A stretch of 7,459 nt of DNA from contig DUGV01000149.1 in NCBI GenBank assembly GCA_013331225.1, forward strand, positions 1 to 7,459, written 5' to 3'. The notes under the pieces are model-generated. The model had not been told where the DNA came from, ran no database searches, and worked only from the letters and a program-made list of their open reading frames with translations. The translations under genes and the position numbers were made by a program. This document shows positions 1-5,693 of the stretch, piece by piece (positions within the stretch are counted from its first letter, which is position 1; each line of letters begins with the position of its first letter). This DNA is from Methanolinea sp. Its GTDB lineage: Archaea > Halobacteriota > Methanomicrobia > Methanomicrobiales > Methanospirillaceae.

Positions 1-168
1 ATCTGCCTGCCCCGGAAGGCCACCGGGGTCGACCAGGACGATGAGTCGTGGAGCTGCCACCAGGTACGAGTTCGAGGATATGATGTCCACCTTGCGGAGG
101 AACGGATAGATCGAAACACCCTCCACACCGGGGAGGGGCTGCCATATCTGGCTCTCCATATCAGCCAA
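1..168 (-). CDS. Metallo-beta-lactamase-fold hydrolase, N-terminal fragment (cut by window edge)
   Basis: Only the first 56 codons are visible; the gene continues past the left edge. The product reads from a TTG start into SIYPFLRKVDIISSNSYLV and then LIVLVDPGGLP. An early SNSYL strand followed by a hydrophobic strand ending in DPGG is the usual opening of metallo-beta-lactamase-fold proteins. The zinc-binding HxHxDH motif would lie just beyond the window, so enzyme activity and substrate cannot be judged. I chose TTG at 168 because AGGTGA sits six bases upstream and an in-frame stop lies further upstream. ATG at 159 is the alternative but its spacing to AGGTGA is about 15 bases. The gene is divergent from the condensation-domain gene and may share its control region. 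The fold is fairly sure; the specific subfamily is unknown. Confidence 0.75.
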   Translation of the reverse strand, partial: MADMESQIWQPLPGVEGVSIYPFLRKVDIISSNSYLVAAPRLIVLVDPGGLPGQAD

Positions 169-215
169 TTGCAATCACCTGCCTCATCCACTGCACACGG
201 CGAATCCACGCGTGC

Positions 216-225
216 GATCATATTC
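216..225. promoter_or_regulatory. Shared TATA-like element in the divergent intergenic region
   Basis: GATCATATTC is the only AT-rich stretch in the GC-rich gap between the two divergent genes. Read on the plus strand, it places a start site near 247, about 25 bases before the condensation gene ATG. Read on the minus strand as GAATATGATC, it places a start near 195, ahead of the TTG of the metallo-beta-lactamase-fold gene. It is a weak match to the archaeal TATA consensus, so this is an inference from position and composition. Confidence 0.35.
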
Positions 226-238
226 TCTTCCCCAGGAG

Positions 239-263
239 CTGATATCTGATACCCTGATATCAG
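239..263 (+). repeat. CTGATA repeat cluster and palindrome, possible operator
   Basis: CTGATA occurs three times, at 239, 246 and 254 (7 and 8 bases apart). The outer copies extend into CTGATATC at 239-246 and GATATCAG at 256-263, which are inverted repeats of each other, and CTGATATCAG at 254-263 is itself a perfect 10-base palindrome. The cluster lies over the predicted start site and just before the GGAG ribosome binding site of the condensation gene. This is where an archaeal repressor would block transcription. No regulator gene is visible here, so the operator role is inferred. Confidence 0.4.
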
Positions 264-272
264 GAGTGCCCC

Positions 273-1583
273 ATGCAGGAGCCAGACGACCGCCAGCCCA
301 TCCGGTTCTCCGCGCCGGTGAATGACCAGTGGAACTACCTCCTCTCGACGATATGGAACCAGATGATGCACCTCGTTGTCATACTTGATGGCCGGCTTGA
401 CGAAGAAAGGCTCCGCCATGCTGCGGAGCTCGTAATGGAGGCTGAGCCTGTCCTGGCCTGCAGGTTTGTCGAGGCTGCGGTGCCTTACTGGGAATGGATT
501 CCCTCTCTCCGGTCGGAATCGGTCTTCTCGATCGCAGGGCAGGGGATCAACAGCGAAAAGTCACTCAGAGACGTGCTGGCCGGAAGGCTCGACCCTGCAG
601 CAGGCCCGCAGGCACATTTCACCCTTGTTCGTGGAGACAGGGACACACTGGTCATCTCTGTGAACCATGCCGTGTGCGACGCCCACGGTATCCTGCACAT
701 ATCCAGCCTTTTTGCCCGCGCCTACCGGGCACTTGAGAGCAATTCCGGGTTCTCCCTGTCCTGCGCATCCCCCCGCGACAGGTCATTTTCCCCGCTCCTC
801 TCCCCACTCTCAGCAAAGGAGCGCGCGGCGGCACGTGAATGCTGCGGTGAGCCGAGTGCCGAGTGGGGGATGCCATGGAAGCCAGGCGTCCGGGGCCGGC
901 CGGCATACCGGTTCAGGGCAATCGATCCCGCTCTCTTCCAAAAGGCGAAGGCATATTCCCGGTCACACGGAGTTACCATACACGATATCCTGCTTGCCGC
1001 CAATTTTGCGTCGGTAGGGAGGGAGATCCCGCACCGTGGAGACCGTAATTACCCCATCCTCACCTCCACCGACCTTCGCCGGGCTCGCTTTGGGGACGAT
1101 CGCCCCCCTGTTGCGAACCTCTCGGTTGCGTTCGAGGTTTGGCTCCCGGCAGGGATGACCGGCCAGCCACAAAACCTGGTCCTGGAGGCGCACCGCGCCA
1201 TGGATGAGAAGAAGCACCGGCTCGTGGGCATGGGATCTGCGATACGGCTCGAAGAGACGTTTTCTTCAGGATTTCACTCTGTGAGGGAGCATCTCCTCGA
1301 GGCAAAACGCCGCAGCCTGATCGAAGGCTATCCAAAGAATCCTTTCTTCAGCAATATCGGAATCCTGCCCATCCCGTGCGCGGACTTCAAGGATATCCCG
1401 ACCAGGCAGGCGTTCATTATGCCTCCCGTTGAGTATTCCCCGGGCTTCGGTATCACTGCCAGTACCTTCAGAGACACCCTCACGCTCTCGTGTGGCTTCT
1501 GCGAAGGCCCGTTAAAGGGTGGGACGGTTGAGAGGGTGCTGTTCTCGATGGAAGAGTTCATCTCATCGCTCACCAGGGAGTGA
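273..1583 (+). CDS. Stand-alone condensation-domain (acyltransferase-like) protein
   Basis: This 436-residue protein has the length and layout of a free-standing condensation domain, the two-lobed acyltransferase fold shared by NRPS condensation domains, PapA-type enzymes and alcohol acetyltransferases. The active-site motif appears as NHAVCDAHG at residues 131-139. The catalytic second His (His132) and the Asp (Asp136) of HHxxxDG are kept, but the first His is Asn and the Gly after Asp is Ala. Other family landmarks are GVTIHDILLAA (233-243), STDLRRARFGD (265-275), SNIG (360-363) and a C-terminal LSCGF strand. No carrier-protein or adenylation domain is attached and none is encoded nearby, so the acyl donor and acceptor are unknown. 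The ATG at 273 follows GGAG with a good spacing. Expression may depend on the CTGATA cluster just upstream. The fold is quite sure; the reaction is not. Confidence 0.8.
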   Translation: MQEPDDRQPIRFSAPVNDQWNYLLSTIWNQMMHLVVILDGRLDEERLRHAAELVMEAEPVLACRFVEAAVPYWEWIPSLRSESVFSIAGQGINSEKSLRDVLAGRLDPAAGPQAHFTLVRGDRDTLVISVNHAVCDAHGILHISSLFARAYRALESNSGFSLSCASPRDRSFSPLLSPLSAKERAAARECCGEPSAEWGMPWKPGVRGRPAYRFRAIDPALFQKAKAYSRSHGVTIHDILLAANFASVGREIPHRGDRNYPILTSTDLRRARFGDDRPPVANLSVAFEVWLPAGMTGQPQNLVLEAHRAMDEKKHRLVGMGSAIRLEETFSSGFHSVREHLLEAKRRSLIEGYPKNPFFSNIGILPIPCADFKDIPTRQAFIMPPVEYSPGFGITASTFRDTLTLSCGFCEGPLKGGTVERVLFSMEEFISSLTRE

Positions 1584-1638
1584 GAACAGCCCAGTCAGGG
1601 AGGCCGGGCGGGATACGAAGCGTTACAGGCACGATGGT

Positions 1639-1849
1639 CTACATCCACAGGATGACCGGGACAACACCTGTGACATTGAGGGTAAAACCTGCACGGATCA
1701 TGTCCCTTGGTCTTTTGTGCCCGGTCCCGTATGTGATGGTACTGGCTGCGGCGGCTCCCCGCACGTCGTGAGGGGCCCCCTCTCCTGCTGGGGATGAGTA
1801 CGAGGAAAAATACTCCAATCCCGGCCATCAACCCGATTACACGGCGCAT
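1639..1849 (-). pseudogene. Collapsed SLC13/DASS-type anion transporter remnant (N- and C-termini only)
   Basis: Reading leftward from ATG at 1849, the first part gives MRRVIGLMAGIGVFFLVLI followed by Pro, much like the first membrane segment of SLC13/DASS (divalent anion:sodium symporter) permeases. In another frame, ending at a TAG at 1641-1639, the sequence gives TITYGTGHKRPRDMIRAG and then FTLNVTGVVPVILWM. This resembles the C-terminus of the same family, where a YGTG-type loop, a DMxRAG segment and a final LNxxGxV membrane helix are usual. Family members are about 450-500 residues, so nearly the whole core, including both substrate-binding repeats, is missing. The two parts meet near 1755-1785, around an AGGGGCCCCCT palindrome. 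No convincing ribosome binding site precedes the ATG. I call this an internal deletion plus frame change. The family match is from memory of its motifs and needs a search. Confidence 0.55.
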
Positions 1850-1852
1850 GTG

Positions 1853-1878
1853 AGAGAGAGGTTCTGAAAAATCTCTCT
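1853..1878 (-). terminator. Weak hairpin after the phosphoesterase gene
   Basis: AGAGAGA at 1853-1859 pairs with TCTCTCT at 1872-1878 around a 12-base loop. On the minus strand the loop carries a run of five T. It lies just past the phosphoesterase stop and before the transporter remnant, so it could help end the phosphoesterase transcript. The stem is short and made of simple repeats, so this may be chance. Confidence 0.25.
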
Positions 1879-1890
1879 TCTCACCTGCGA

Positions 1891-2388
1891 TTAGAGAGGG
1901 AGCATCCGGGCAACCCTCTCGCCGGTCTCGTAGATGGCGTATGTCGGATTCCCGGTAAGATAGCCGCATATCTCGCCAGGATTGATTCCAAGCGTGCGTT
2001 CCTCCCGGTATATCGAGCACTGGTGAGTGTGGCCTGAAACGACGATGTCATACTTTGCGCTCCCGATGCACTCGGCAAGGAGCGCCCGGTCGTGGCCGTG
2101 CATCAGCGCAACACGCTCGCCATCCACCCGGATGTCGGCAAAAAATCCCGACAACTCGATATTCTGCTGCTCGCGGGAACGCGTCGCCAGCAGTTCGCGA
2201 TCCCCGTCGTTGTTCCCGAATACCCCAACCACCCGGACCGGGATCCTTCCCAGGAGAGGGATAACGAATGGCGCGATGTAATCCCCGGTATGGAGCACCA
2301 TGTCAACCTCCTCCTGGATAAGCGCCTCCACCGCGCGCCCGATGTTGGGGAGGTGATCGTGGGTGTCCCCGATGATGCCAATCTTCAT
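1891..2388 (-). CDS. MJ0936/YfcE-type metallophosphoesterase
   Basis: This 165-residue protein matches the family in length (MJ0936 of Methanocaldococcus is about 166 residues) and has every metal-binding block in order: GDTHDH (7-12, Asp8 and His10), HTGDY (33-37, Asp36), GNND (58-61, Asn59), MHGHD (96-100, His97) and SGHTH (118-122, His120 and His122). Members are small cytosolic, Mn/Ni-dependent phosphodiesterases acting on model diesters; their natural substrates are mostly unsettled. The glycine-rich C-terminal segment with NPGE and NPTY is also typical. I chose ATG at 2388 because MKIGIIGDTH begins exactly at the fold's first strand and GTGAGG lies six bases upstream. The open frame runs further upstream to 2541, but that stretch overlaps the divergent gene and its promoter and is unlike the family. 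All metal ligands are intact, so the enzyme should be active. Confidence 0.93.
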   Translation of the reverse strand: MKIGIIGDTHDHLPNIGRAVEALIQEEVDMVLHTGDYIAPFVIPLLGRIPVRVVGVFGNNDGDRELLATRSREQQNIELSGFFADIRVDGERVALMHGHDRALLAECIGSAKYDIVVSGHTHQCSIYREERTLGINPGEICGYLTGNPTYAIYETGERVARMLPL

Positions 2389-2420
2389 CTCATGCCTCAC
2401 ATCCTCAATATTGGCAGGAC

Positions 2421-2428
2421 TACATAAA
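2421..2428 (-). promoter_or_regulatory. TATA-like box for the phosphoesterase gene
   Basis: On the minus strand this reads TTTATGTA, close to the methanogen TATA consensus. Its centre is about 36 bases before the ATG at 2388, which puts the start of transcription near 2398-2400 and gives a short leader. It lies inside the 50-base divergent gap shared with the armadillo-repeat gene. Confidence 0.5.
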
Positions 2429-2438
2429 GGAAGCATTA

Positions 2439-2831
2439 TTGGTGCAAAAAAGCCATCTGGAGAGGATGACCGGGCGCGAGGACGAGAGGGAGATCGTATG
2501 CGGACTTGAGCGGGCGATTGTCGGCAATGACCGCATTGCACGACGTAGGCTCCTTGACCGCCTGGTGGTGCTCCTCTTCACCACCGATACCGCCGCACCG
2601 GCGCTCGTCTCCCATGGTGGAATCCGCGTCCTCCTGACCGCTGCAAGAGACAGGGACGAGAAGATCCGCCTGCACGCCGTCCATGCCCTTTCCAGGCTCG
2701 CAGATTCCGGCTTTGCGTCAGAGTTGAGAGATGCCGGTGCAAGGACTTCCATCGCGCCCCTCATGGAAGACCCGTACCTTCCCCTGCGGGCCATGGCAGA
2801 GAAGCTTCTTGAAAAAATTGACGGTTCCTGA
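2439..2831 (+). CDS. Small armadillo/HEAT-repeat protein
   Basis: This 130-residue all-helical protein carries at least one clear armadillo-type unit. The stretch from HGGIRVLL (59-66) through DEKIRLHAVHALSRLA (73-88) has the GGI...LL...LR..AxxALxxLA pattern of ARM repeats. A second unit begins at residues 98-108 (DAGARTSIAPL) and ends in LRAMAEKLLEKI (116-127). A basic and acidic helix (10-48) precedes them. Such proteins act as binding scaffolds; the partner here is unknown. There is no signal peptide or membrane segment, so it is probably cytosolic. The start is uncertain: TTG at 2439 and GTG at 2442 both follow AAAGGA at 2426-2431 at usable spacing, and ATG at 2466 is possible but sits directly against GGAGAGG. 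It is divergent from the phosphoesterase. A T5 tract at 2880-2884 may end the transcript. Confidence 0.75.
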   Translation: MVQKSHLERMTGREDEREIVCGLERAIVGNDRIARRRLLDRLVVLLFTTDTAAPALVSHGGIRVLLTAARDRDEKIRLHAVHALSRLADSGFASELRDAGARTSIAPLMEDPYLPLRAMAEKLLEKIDGS

Positions 2832-2950
2832 CATACCTACTGTGCCATCGACAGGCGCCGGCCAATGACACCACATGGCTTTTTACACCCGCTTCCGGCG
2901 CGAATGCTTCTTTAGGGTTCCACTCCACACGCCACGGGCCAGTGTGAACC

Positions 2951-2958
2951 AATAATAT
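2951..2958 (+). promoter_or_regulatory. TATA-like box for the aldehyde dehydrogenase gene
   Basis: AATAATAT stands out in GC-rich sequence and is centred about 28 bases before the ATG at 2982, with no Shine-Dalgarno sequence in between. This spacing fits a transcript starting at or within a few bases of the ATG, that is, a leaderless message. Confidence 0.5.
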
Positions 2959-2981
2959 GGATCGGCCATAATCCTTCGTTT

Positions 2982-4412
2982 ATGAAGATGAGGATTGGCG
3001 GCGCGGAGGTGGCAGGAGCCGACGAACGCTGGATGCCGGTCGTCAACCCGGCGACCGGAGAGGAGATCGACCGCGTACCGGAAGGAACCCTCTACGAAGT
3101 GGACGATGCGGTAAAAGCGGCAGGAGACGCGTTCTCTTCCTGGGCCGGACGGGCTCCGAGGGAGAGGGGCCTCCTTCTCTTCAGGGGTGCGGCACTCGTC
3201 CGGGAACGGCACGAAAATCTCGCCAGGCTTCTCACCATGGAGCAGGGAAAGCCCCTGAAGGACGCGGTTGACGAGGTCAGGGGTTTTGCCAATGTCCTCG
3301 AGTACTATGCCGCGCTCTCCGGCAGCCTCGCAGGAGAGTATATCCACCTAGGGAAAGCGGGCGATGCCGTGGTGGCCCGGGAGCCCTTTGGGGTCTGCGG
3401 GGCGATTGTCCCATGGAACATGCCCGCACTTCTTATGGCCTGGAAAGTGGCGCCTGCCCTCGTGGCAGGAAACACCATGGTATTCAAGCCTGCATCCACG
3501 ACCCCCCTCACGAGCATACGCCTGGCCCATATCCTCGATGAAGCAGGTCTTCCCCCTGGCGTCCTGAACGTCGTCACCGGGCGGGGAGAAGTGGTGGGAG
3601 AGGCACTGGTCCGACATCCCGGCGTGCAGAAGATCTCATTCACCGGCGACGCCGAGACTGGTCTGCAGATCCAGGAGCTCGCATCCGGCTCGCTCAAACC
3701 TGTGACACTCGAACTTGGAGGCTCGGACCCCATGATCGTCTGGAAGGATGCAGATATTGAAAAGGCCGTGGCGGGAGCGGTGCGCGGGCGGTTCTACAAT
3801 GCGGGCCAGACATGCACGGCAGTCAAACGGCTCTTCGTCCACCAGTCAATCGGTGAAGAGTTCGTCCGACGTCTCATGGAAGCGGTAAGAACGCTCAAGG
3901 TCGGAAACGGCCTCTCCCCTGGTGTTGACATGGGACCATTGAGCGGTGCGCCCCAGCGGGAGAGGATAGGCACGCTGATGGAGACACTTAAAAACCGCGG
4001 CCAGGGCAAGGTGCTGACAGGAGGGATGCCCCTCAAAGGACCAGGATACGATGCCGGTTATTTTTATGCCCCCACATTAGTGACCGACGTTCACCCCGAA
4101 TCCGCGCTCCTTACAAAAGAGGTATTCGGCCCGGTCCTTCCCGTGATATGCATTCCTGACCTTGATACAGCAATCATGCACGCAAACAACACCAGGTTCG
4201 GCCTCGGAGCCTCGGTGTGGACCCATGATCTCTCTGTTGCAAGGGAGGTCTTCTCGCGCGTGCGGGCAGGGGTGGTCTGGGTGAACCGGCACCTCACCCT
4301 GCCCCCCGATATCCCCTTCGGCGGGGTGAAGACTTCTGGTATTGGGAGTGAGAACGGAACCCAGGCACTCTCTTCTTACACCCGGCTGCGGTCCCTCTAT
4401 ATCGGGTGGTGA
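2982..4412 (+). CDS. NAD(P)-dependent aldehyde dehydrogenase (ALDH superfamily)
   Basis: This is a complete 476-residue aldehyde dehydrogenase that oxidises an aldehyde to its acid with NAD(P)+ in the cytosol. Every catalytic element is present: oxyanion-hole Asn146 in VPWNMP, Lys169 in FKPAS, general-base Glu244 in LELGG, nucleophile Cys278 in NAGQTCTA, and Glu380/Phe382 in KEVFGP. The nucleotide loop reads FTGDAETG (220-227), with Asp where Ser is common. The cofactor-selecting position after KPA is Ser172 rather than Glu, which is known from GabD-like NADP-using enzymes, so NADP+ use is plausible. The overall pattern is closest to succinate-semialdehyde, lactaldehyde or glycolaldehyde dehydrogenases. 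CofA (lactaldehyde dehydrogenase for coenzyme F420 synthesis) is one candidate in a methanogen, but nothing here proves it. ATG at 2982 is taken as the start because of the promoter spacing; ATG at 2988 is an alternative. Confidence 0.95.
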   Translation: MKMRIGGAEVAGADERWMPVVNPATGEEIDRVPEGTLYEVDDAVKAAGDAFSSWAGRAPRERGLLLFRGAALVRERHENLARLLTMEQGKPLKDAVDEVRGFANVLEYYAALSGSLAGEYIHLGKAGDAVVAREPFGVCGAIVPWNMPALLMAWKVAPALVAGNTMVFKPASTTPLTSIRLAHILDEAGLPPGVLNVVTGRGEVVGEALVRHPGVQKISFTGDAETGLQIQELASGSLKPVTLELGGSDPMIVWKDADIEKAVAGAVRGRFYNAGQTCTAVKRLFVHQSIGEEFVRRLMEAVRTLKVGNGLSPGVDMGPLSGAPQRERIGTLMETLKNRGQGKVLTGGMPLKGPGYDAGYFYAPTLVTDVHPESALLTKEVFGPVLPVICIPDLDTAIMHANNTRFGLGASVWTHDLSVAREVFSRVRAGVVWVNRHLTLPPDIPFGGVKTSGIGSENGTQALSSYTRLRSLYIGW

Positions 4413-4415
4413 ACC

Positions 4416-4448
4416 GCAGGGATGCCGTGAGGCCCTGCCACTCCTTTT
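4416..4448 (+). terminator. Hairpin and T-tract after the aldehyde dehydrogenase gene
   Basis: GCAGGG at 4416-4421 pairs with CCCTGC at 4433-4438 around an 11-base loop, and a TTTT tract follows at 4445-4448. It begins three bases after the stop codon. The T-tract is short for an archaeal terminator, so this is a modest call. The remaining sequence up to the next gene holds no convincing gene. Confidence 0.35.
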
Positions 4449-4584
4449 AAAAAAACCCTGCATTCGAACGGGGGATTGTCGATGGACCTCCTGGATTCCC
4501 ACCACCCTGCTCCCGGCACCCGGATCCATTCCCGGCCATCCAGTGGGGCCTGCAGGAAATAACCCGGGGAGGTCTGCAGGAGCC

Positions 4585-4593
4585 TTCATATAT
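4585..4593 (+). promoter_or_regulatory. TATA-like box for the GerW-family operon
   Basis: TTCATATAT is a good archaeal TATA match in GC-rich surroundings. A start site about 25 bases downstream would be near 4615, giving a leader of roughly 14 bases to ATG 4629 or 29 bases to ATG 4644. It is the only strong box ahead of the three-gene cluster, which suggests a single transcript. Confidence 0.55.
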
Positions 4594-4628
4594 CCTTCCG
4601 CCTTACGTCTCTTCCGGTAGACATTCAA

Positions 4629-5012
4629 ATGACTGGAGAAGAGATGCTCAAAATCACCGCCGATGAACTGGACCGGCTCCTCTCGCCGGCCCATGTCGTC
4701 GGCCAGGCAGTCGACCTTGGCGACAAGGCGGTCATTCCCGTTGCGGAATTTGGATTCGGCATGGGTGCAGGAGGAGGGAAAGGAAAGGACGGTGAGGGTG
4801 AAGGTGCCGGATGCGGTGGAAAGATCGCCCCCGTAGCCCTGGTTCTGGTCTACAAGGATGTGAAGGGACCGGATGGAATCCAGGTGCTCTCTTTGCACCG
4901 GGACAACCCTGTTGCCCAGATTATCAATGCGCTCTCCGAGTCTCTCGCCCCGCAGGTAATAAAGGCCATCAGGGCCATGTCAGAATCACAGGAGAAGAAA
5001 CAGGAAGGTTGA
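4629..5012 (+). CDS. GerW/YtfJ-family protein
   Basis: The 127-residue product has the full GerW/YtfJ pattern: an N-terminal helix (7-20), VVGQAVDLGDKAVIPVAEFG (23-42), a glycine-rich loop (42-64) containing GAGGG and GAGCGG, then a PVALVLV strand (68-74), a second strand IQVLSL (84-89) and a C-terminal helix. In Bacillus the family member YtfJ/GerW is linked to spore germination; its molecular activity is not known. Archaeal members are common in methanogens, which do not sporulate, so the general role must be something else. There is no signal or membrane segment. Two starts are possible: ATG at 4629 has no Shine-Dalgarno sequence, while ATG at 4644 has GGAG five bases upstream and would give 122 residues. 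The DUF2953 gene follows after 15 bases, as a likely operon. Confidence 0.88.
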   Translation: MTGEEMLKITADELDRLLSPAHVVGQAVDLGDKAVIPVAEFGFGMGAGGGKGKDGEGEGAGCGGKIAPVALVLVYKDVKGPDGIQVLSLHRDNPVAQIINALSESLAPQVIKAIRAMSESQEKKQEG

Positions 5013-5027
5013 GACAGGGCACGTTGC

Positions 5028-5693
5028 ATGGATCTCCACCCGGTGATCCTGGTCGCCGCCATCGTCCTGGCCCTCGTAGTGCTGGAGCTCTGCCTCTATG
5101 CGATCCCCCTCCGGCTCAGGGTGCGAATGGACTATGCCAACGGCGCGGGAATGGCGTTCATCTCGGCCTGCTGGCTGTGCCTGGGCGTCCGAAGCACGCT
5201 CGCTCCCGAGGGACGAACATTTCATCTCCTCCTGGGAGACCTCCCGCTCCCACTGCCCGCATTCCTTGGATCATATGCTCCCGGCGGCCGGCGGCCGGGG
5301 GATATGGCTTTGCAGGAACCAGAGGACCTGCCGGCATCGTCATACATCCAATCCGCAGTCCCGTATGTCCCCCACCTGATCTCGTTTGCCAGGGCCGCTG
5401 TCCGGTCTCTCTCTTTCAGGCGGCTTGACTGCAGGGCAGTGGTGGGCCTGTCAGGCCCTGCAGAGACGGGAATGCTCTATGGATATTTCTGGGCGGCAAA
5501 ACCCCTCCTCTGCAGTACGGGGCGGATCAACCTGGAGATGGTCCCGGATTTCACAAGGGAGCATCTTGAAGGACACCTTGAACTGGACGTCAACATCTCC
5601 TATCCTTTCAACCTTCTTGCGAGGCTGGTGCGCCTCTTCACACTCTTCCAGGAGAATAAAACGCACTGCGGGAAGAGCGGGGTCCCTGCATGA
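5028..5693 (+). CDS. DUF2953 membrane-anchored protein (YtfI counterpart)
   Basis: The 221-residue product starts with one hydrophobic membrane segment (about 6-28) followed by LRLRVRMDY, a typical DUF2953 opening. The family hallmark GLSGPAETGMLYGYF lies at 140-154, followed by MVPDF (171-175) and a C-terminal segment with EGHLELDVNI (181-190) and an amphipathic hydrophobic helix. Length fits Bacillus YtfI. Function is not known for any member as far as I can say; the topology suggests a single-pass protein with most of the chain on one side of the membrane. Its gene sits 15 bases after the GerW-family gene and overlaps the next start codon, so co-transcription and translational coupling are likely. 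In Bacillus the homologous genes ytfI and ytfJ are also neighbours. No strong ribosome binding site precedes ATG 5028; AAGG at about 5005 is too far to be convincing. Confidence 0.82.
   Translation: MDLHPVILVAAIVLALVVLELCLYAIPLRLRVRMDYANGAGMAFISACWLCLGVRSTLAPEGRTFHLLLGDLPLPLPAFLGSYAPGGRRPGDMALQEPEDLPASSYIQSAVPYVPHLISFARAAVRSLSFRRLDCRAVVGLSGPAETGMLYGYFWAAKPLLCSTGRINLEMVPDFTREHLEGHLELDVNISYPFNLLARLVRLFTLFQENKTHCGKSGVPA

Noticed and set aside
1595..2020. Minus-strand open frame of 141 codons as a real small gene
   Set aside because: Its first third is antisense-frame sequence inside the phosphoesterase gene, and only the stretch after Met at 1849 looks like a protein. The transporter-like ending is in a different frame, so a remnant explains it better.
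2389..2541. Longer N-terminus for the phosphoesterase
   Set aside because: The extra 51 residues overlap the divergent armadillo gene and a TATA-like box, are low in family likeness, and the fold begins exactly at MKIGIIGDTH.
2883..3347. Minus-strand open frame of 154 codons
   Set aside because: It is antisense to the start of the aldehyde dehydrogenase and its promoter, with no domain signature.
2982..4412. Naming the aldehyde dehydrogenase cofA
   Set aside because: The catalytic residues only prove the superfamily. No F420 synthesis gene is adjacent and the substrate cannot be read from the sequence by eye.
4482..4562. Short plus-strand frame of 26 codons in the gap before the GerW-family gene
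   Set aside because: No ribosome binding site, no recognisable features, and composition like the surrounding noncoding DNA.
4550..4581. Direct repeat CTGCAGGA at 4550 and 4574
   Set aside because: Only eight bases, two copies and no clear link to the promoter; it may be chance in GC-rich DNA.
4077..4898. Minus-strand open frame of 273 codons
   Set aside because: It is antisense to the end of the aldehyde dehydrogenase and the GerW-family gene, both clearly recognised, and its translation shows no family features.
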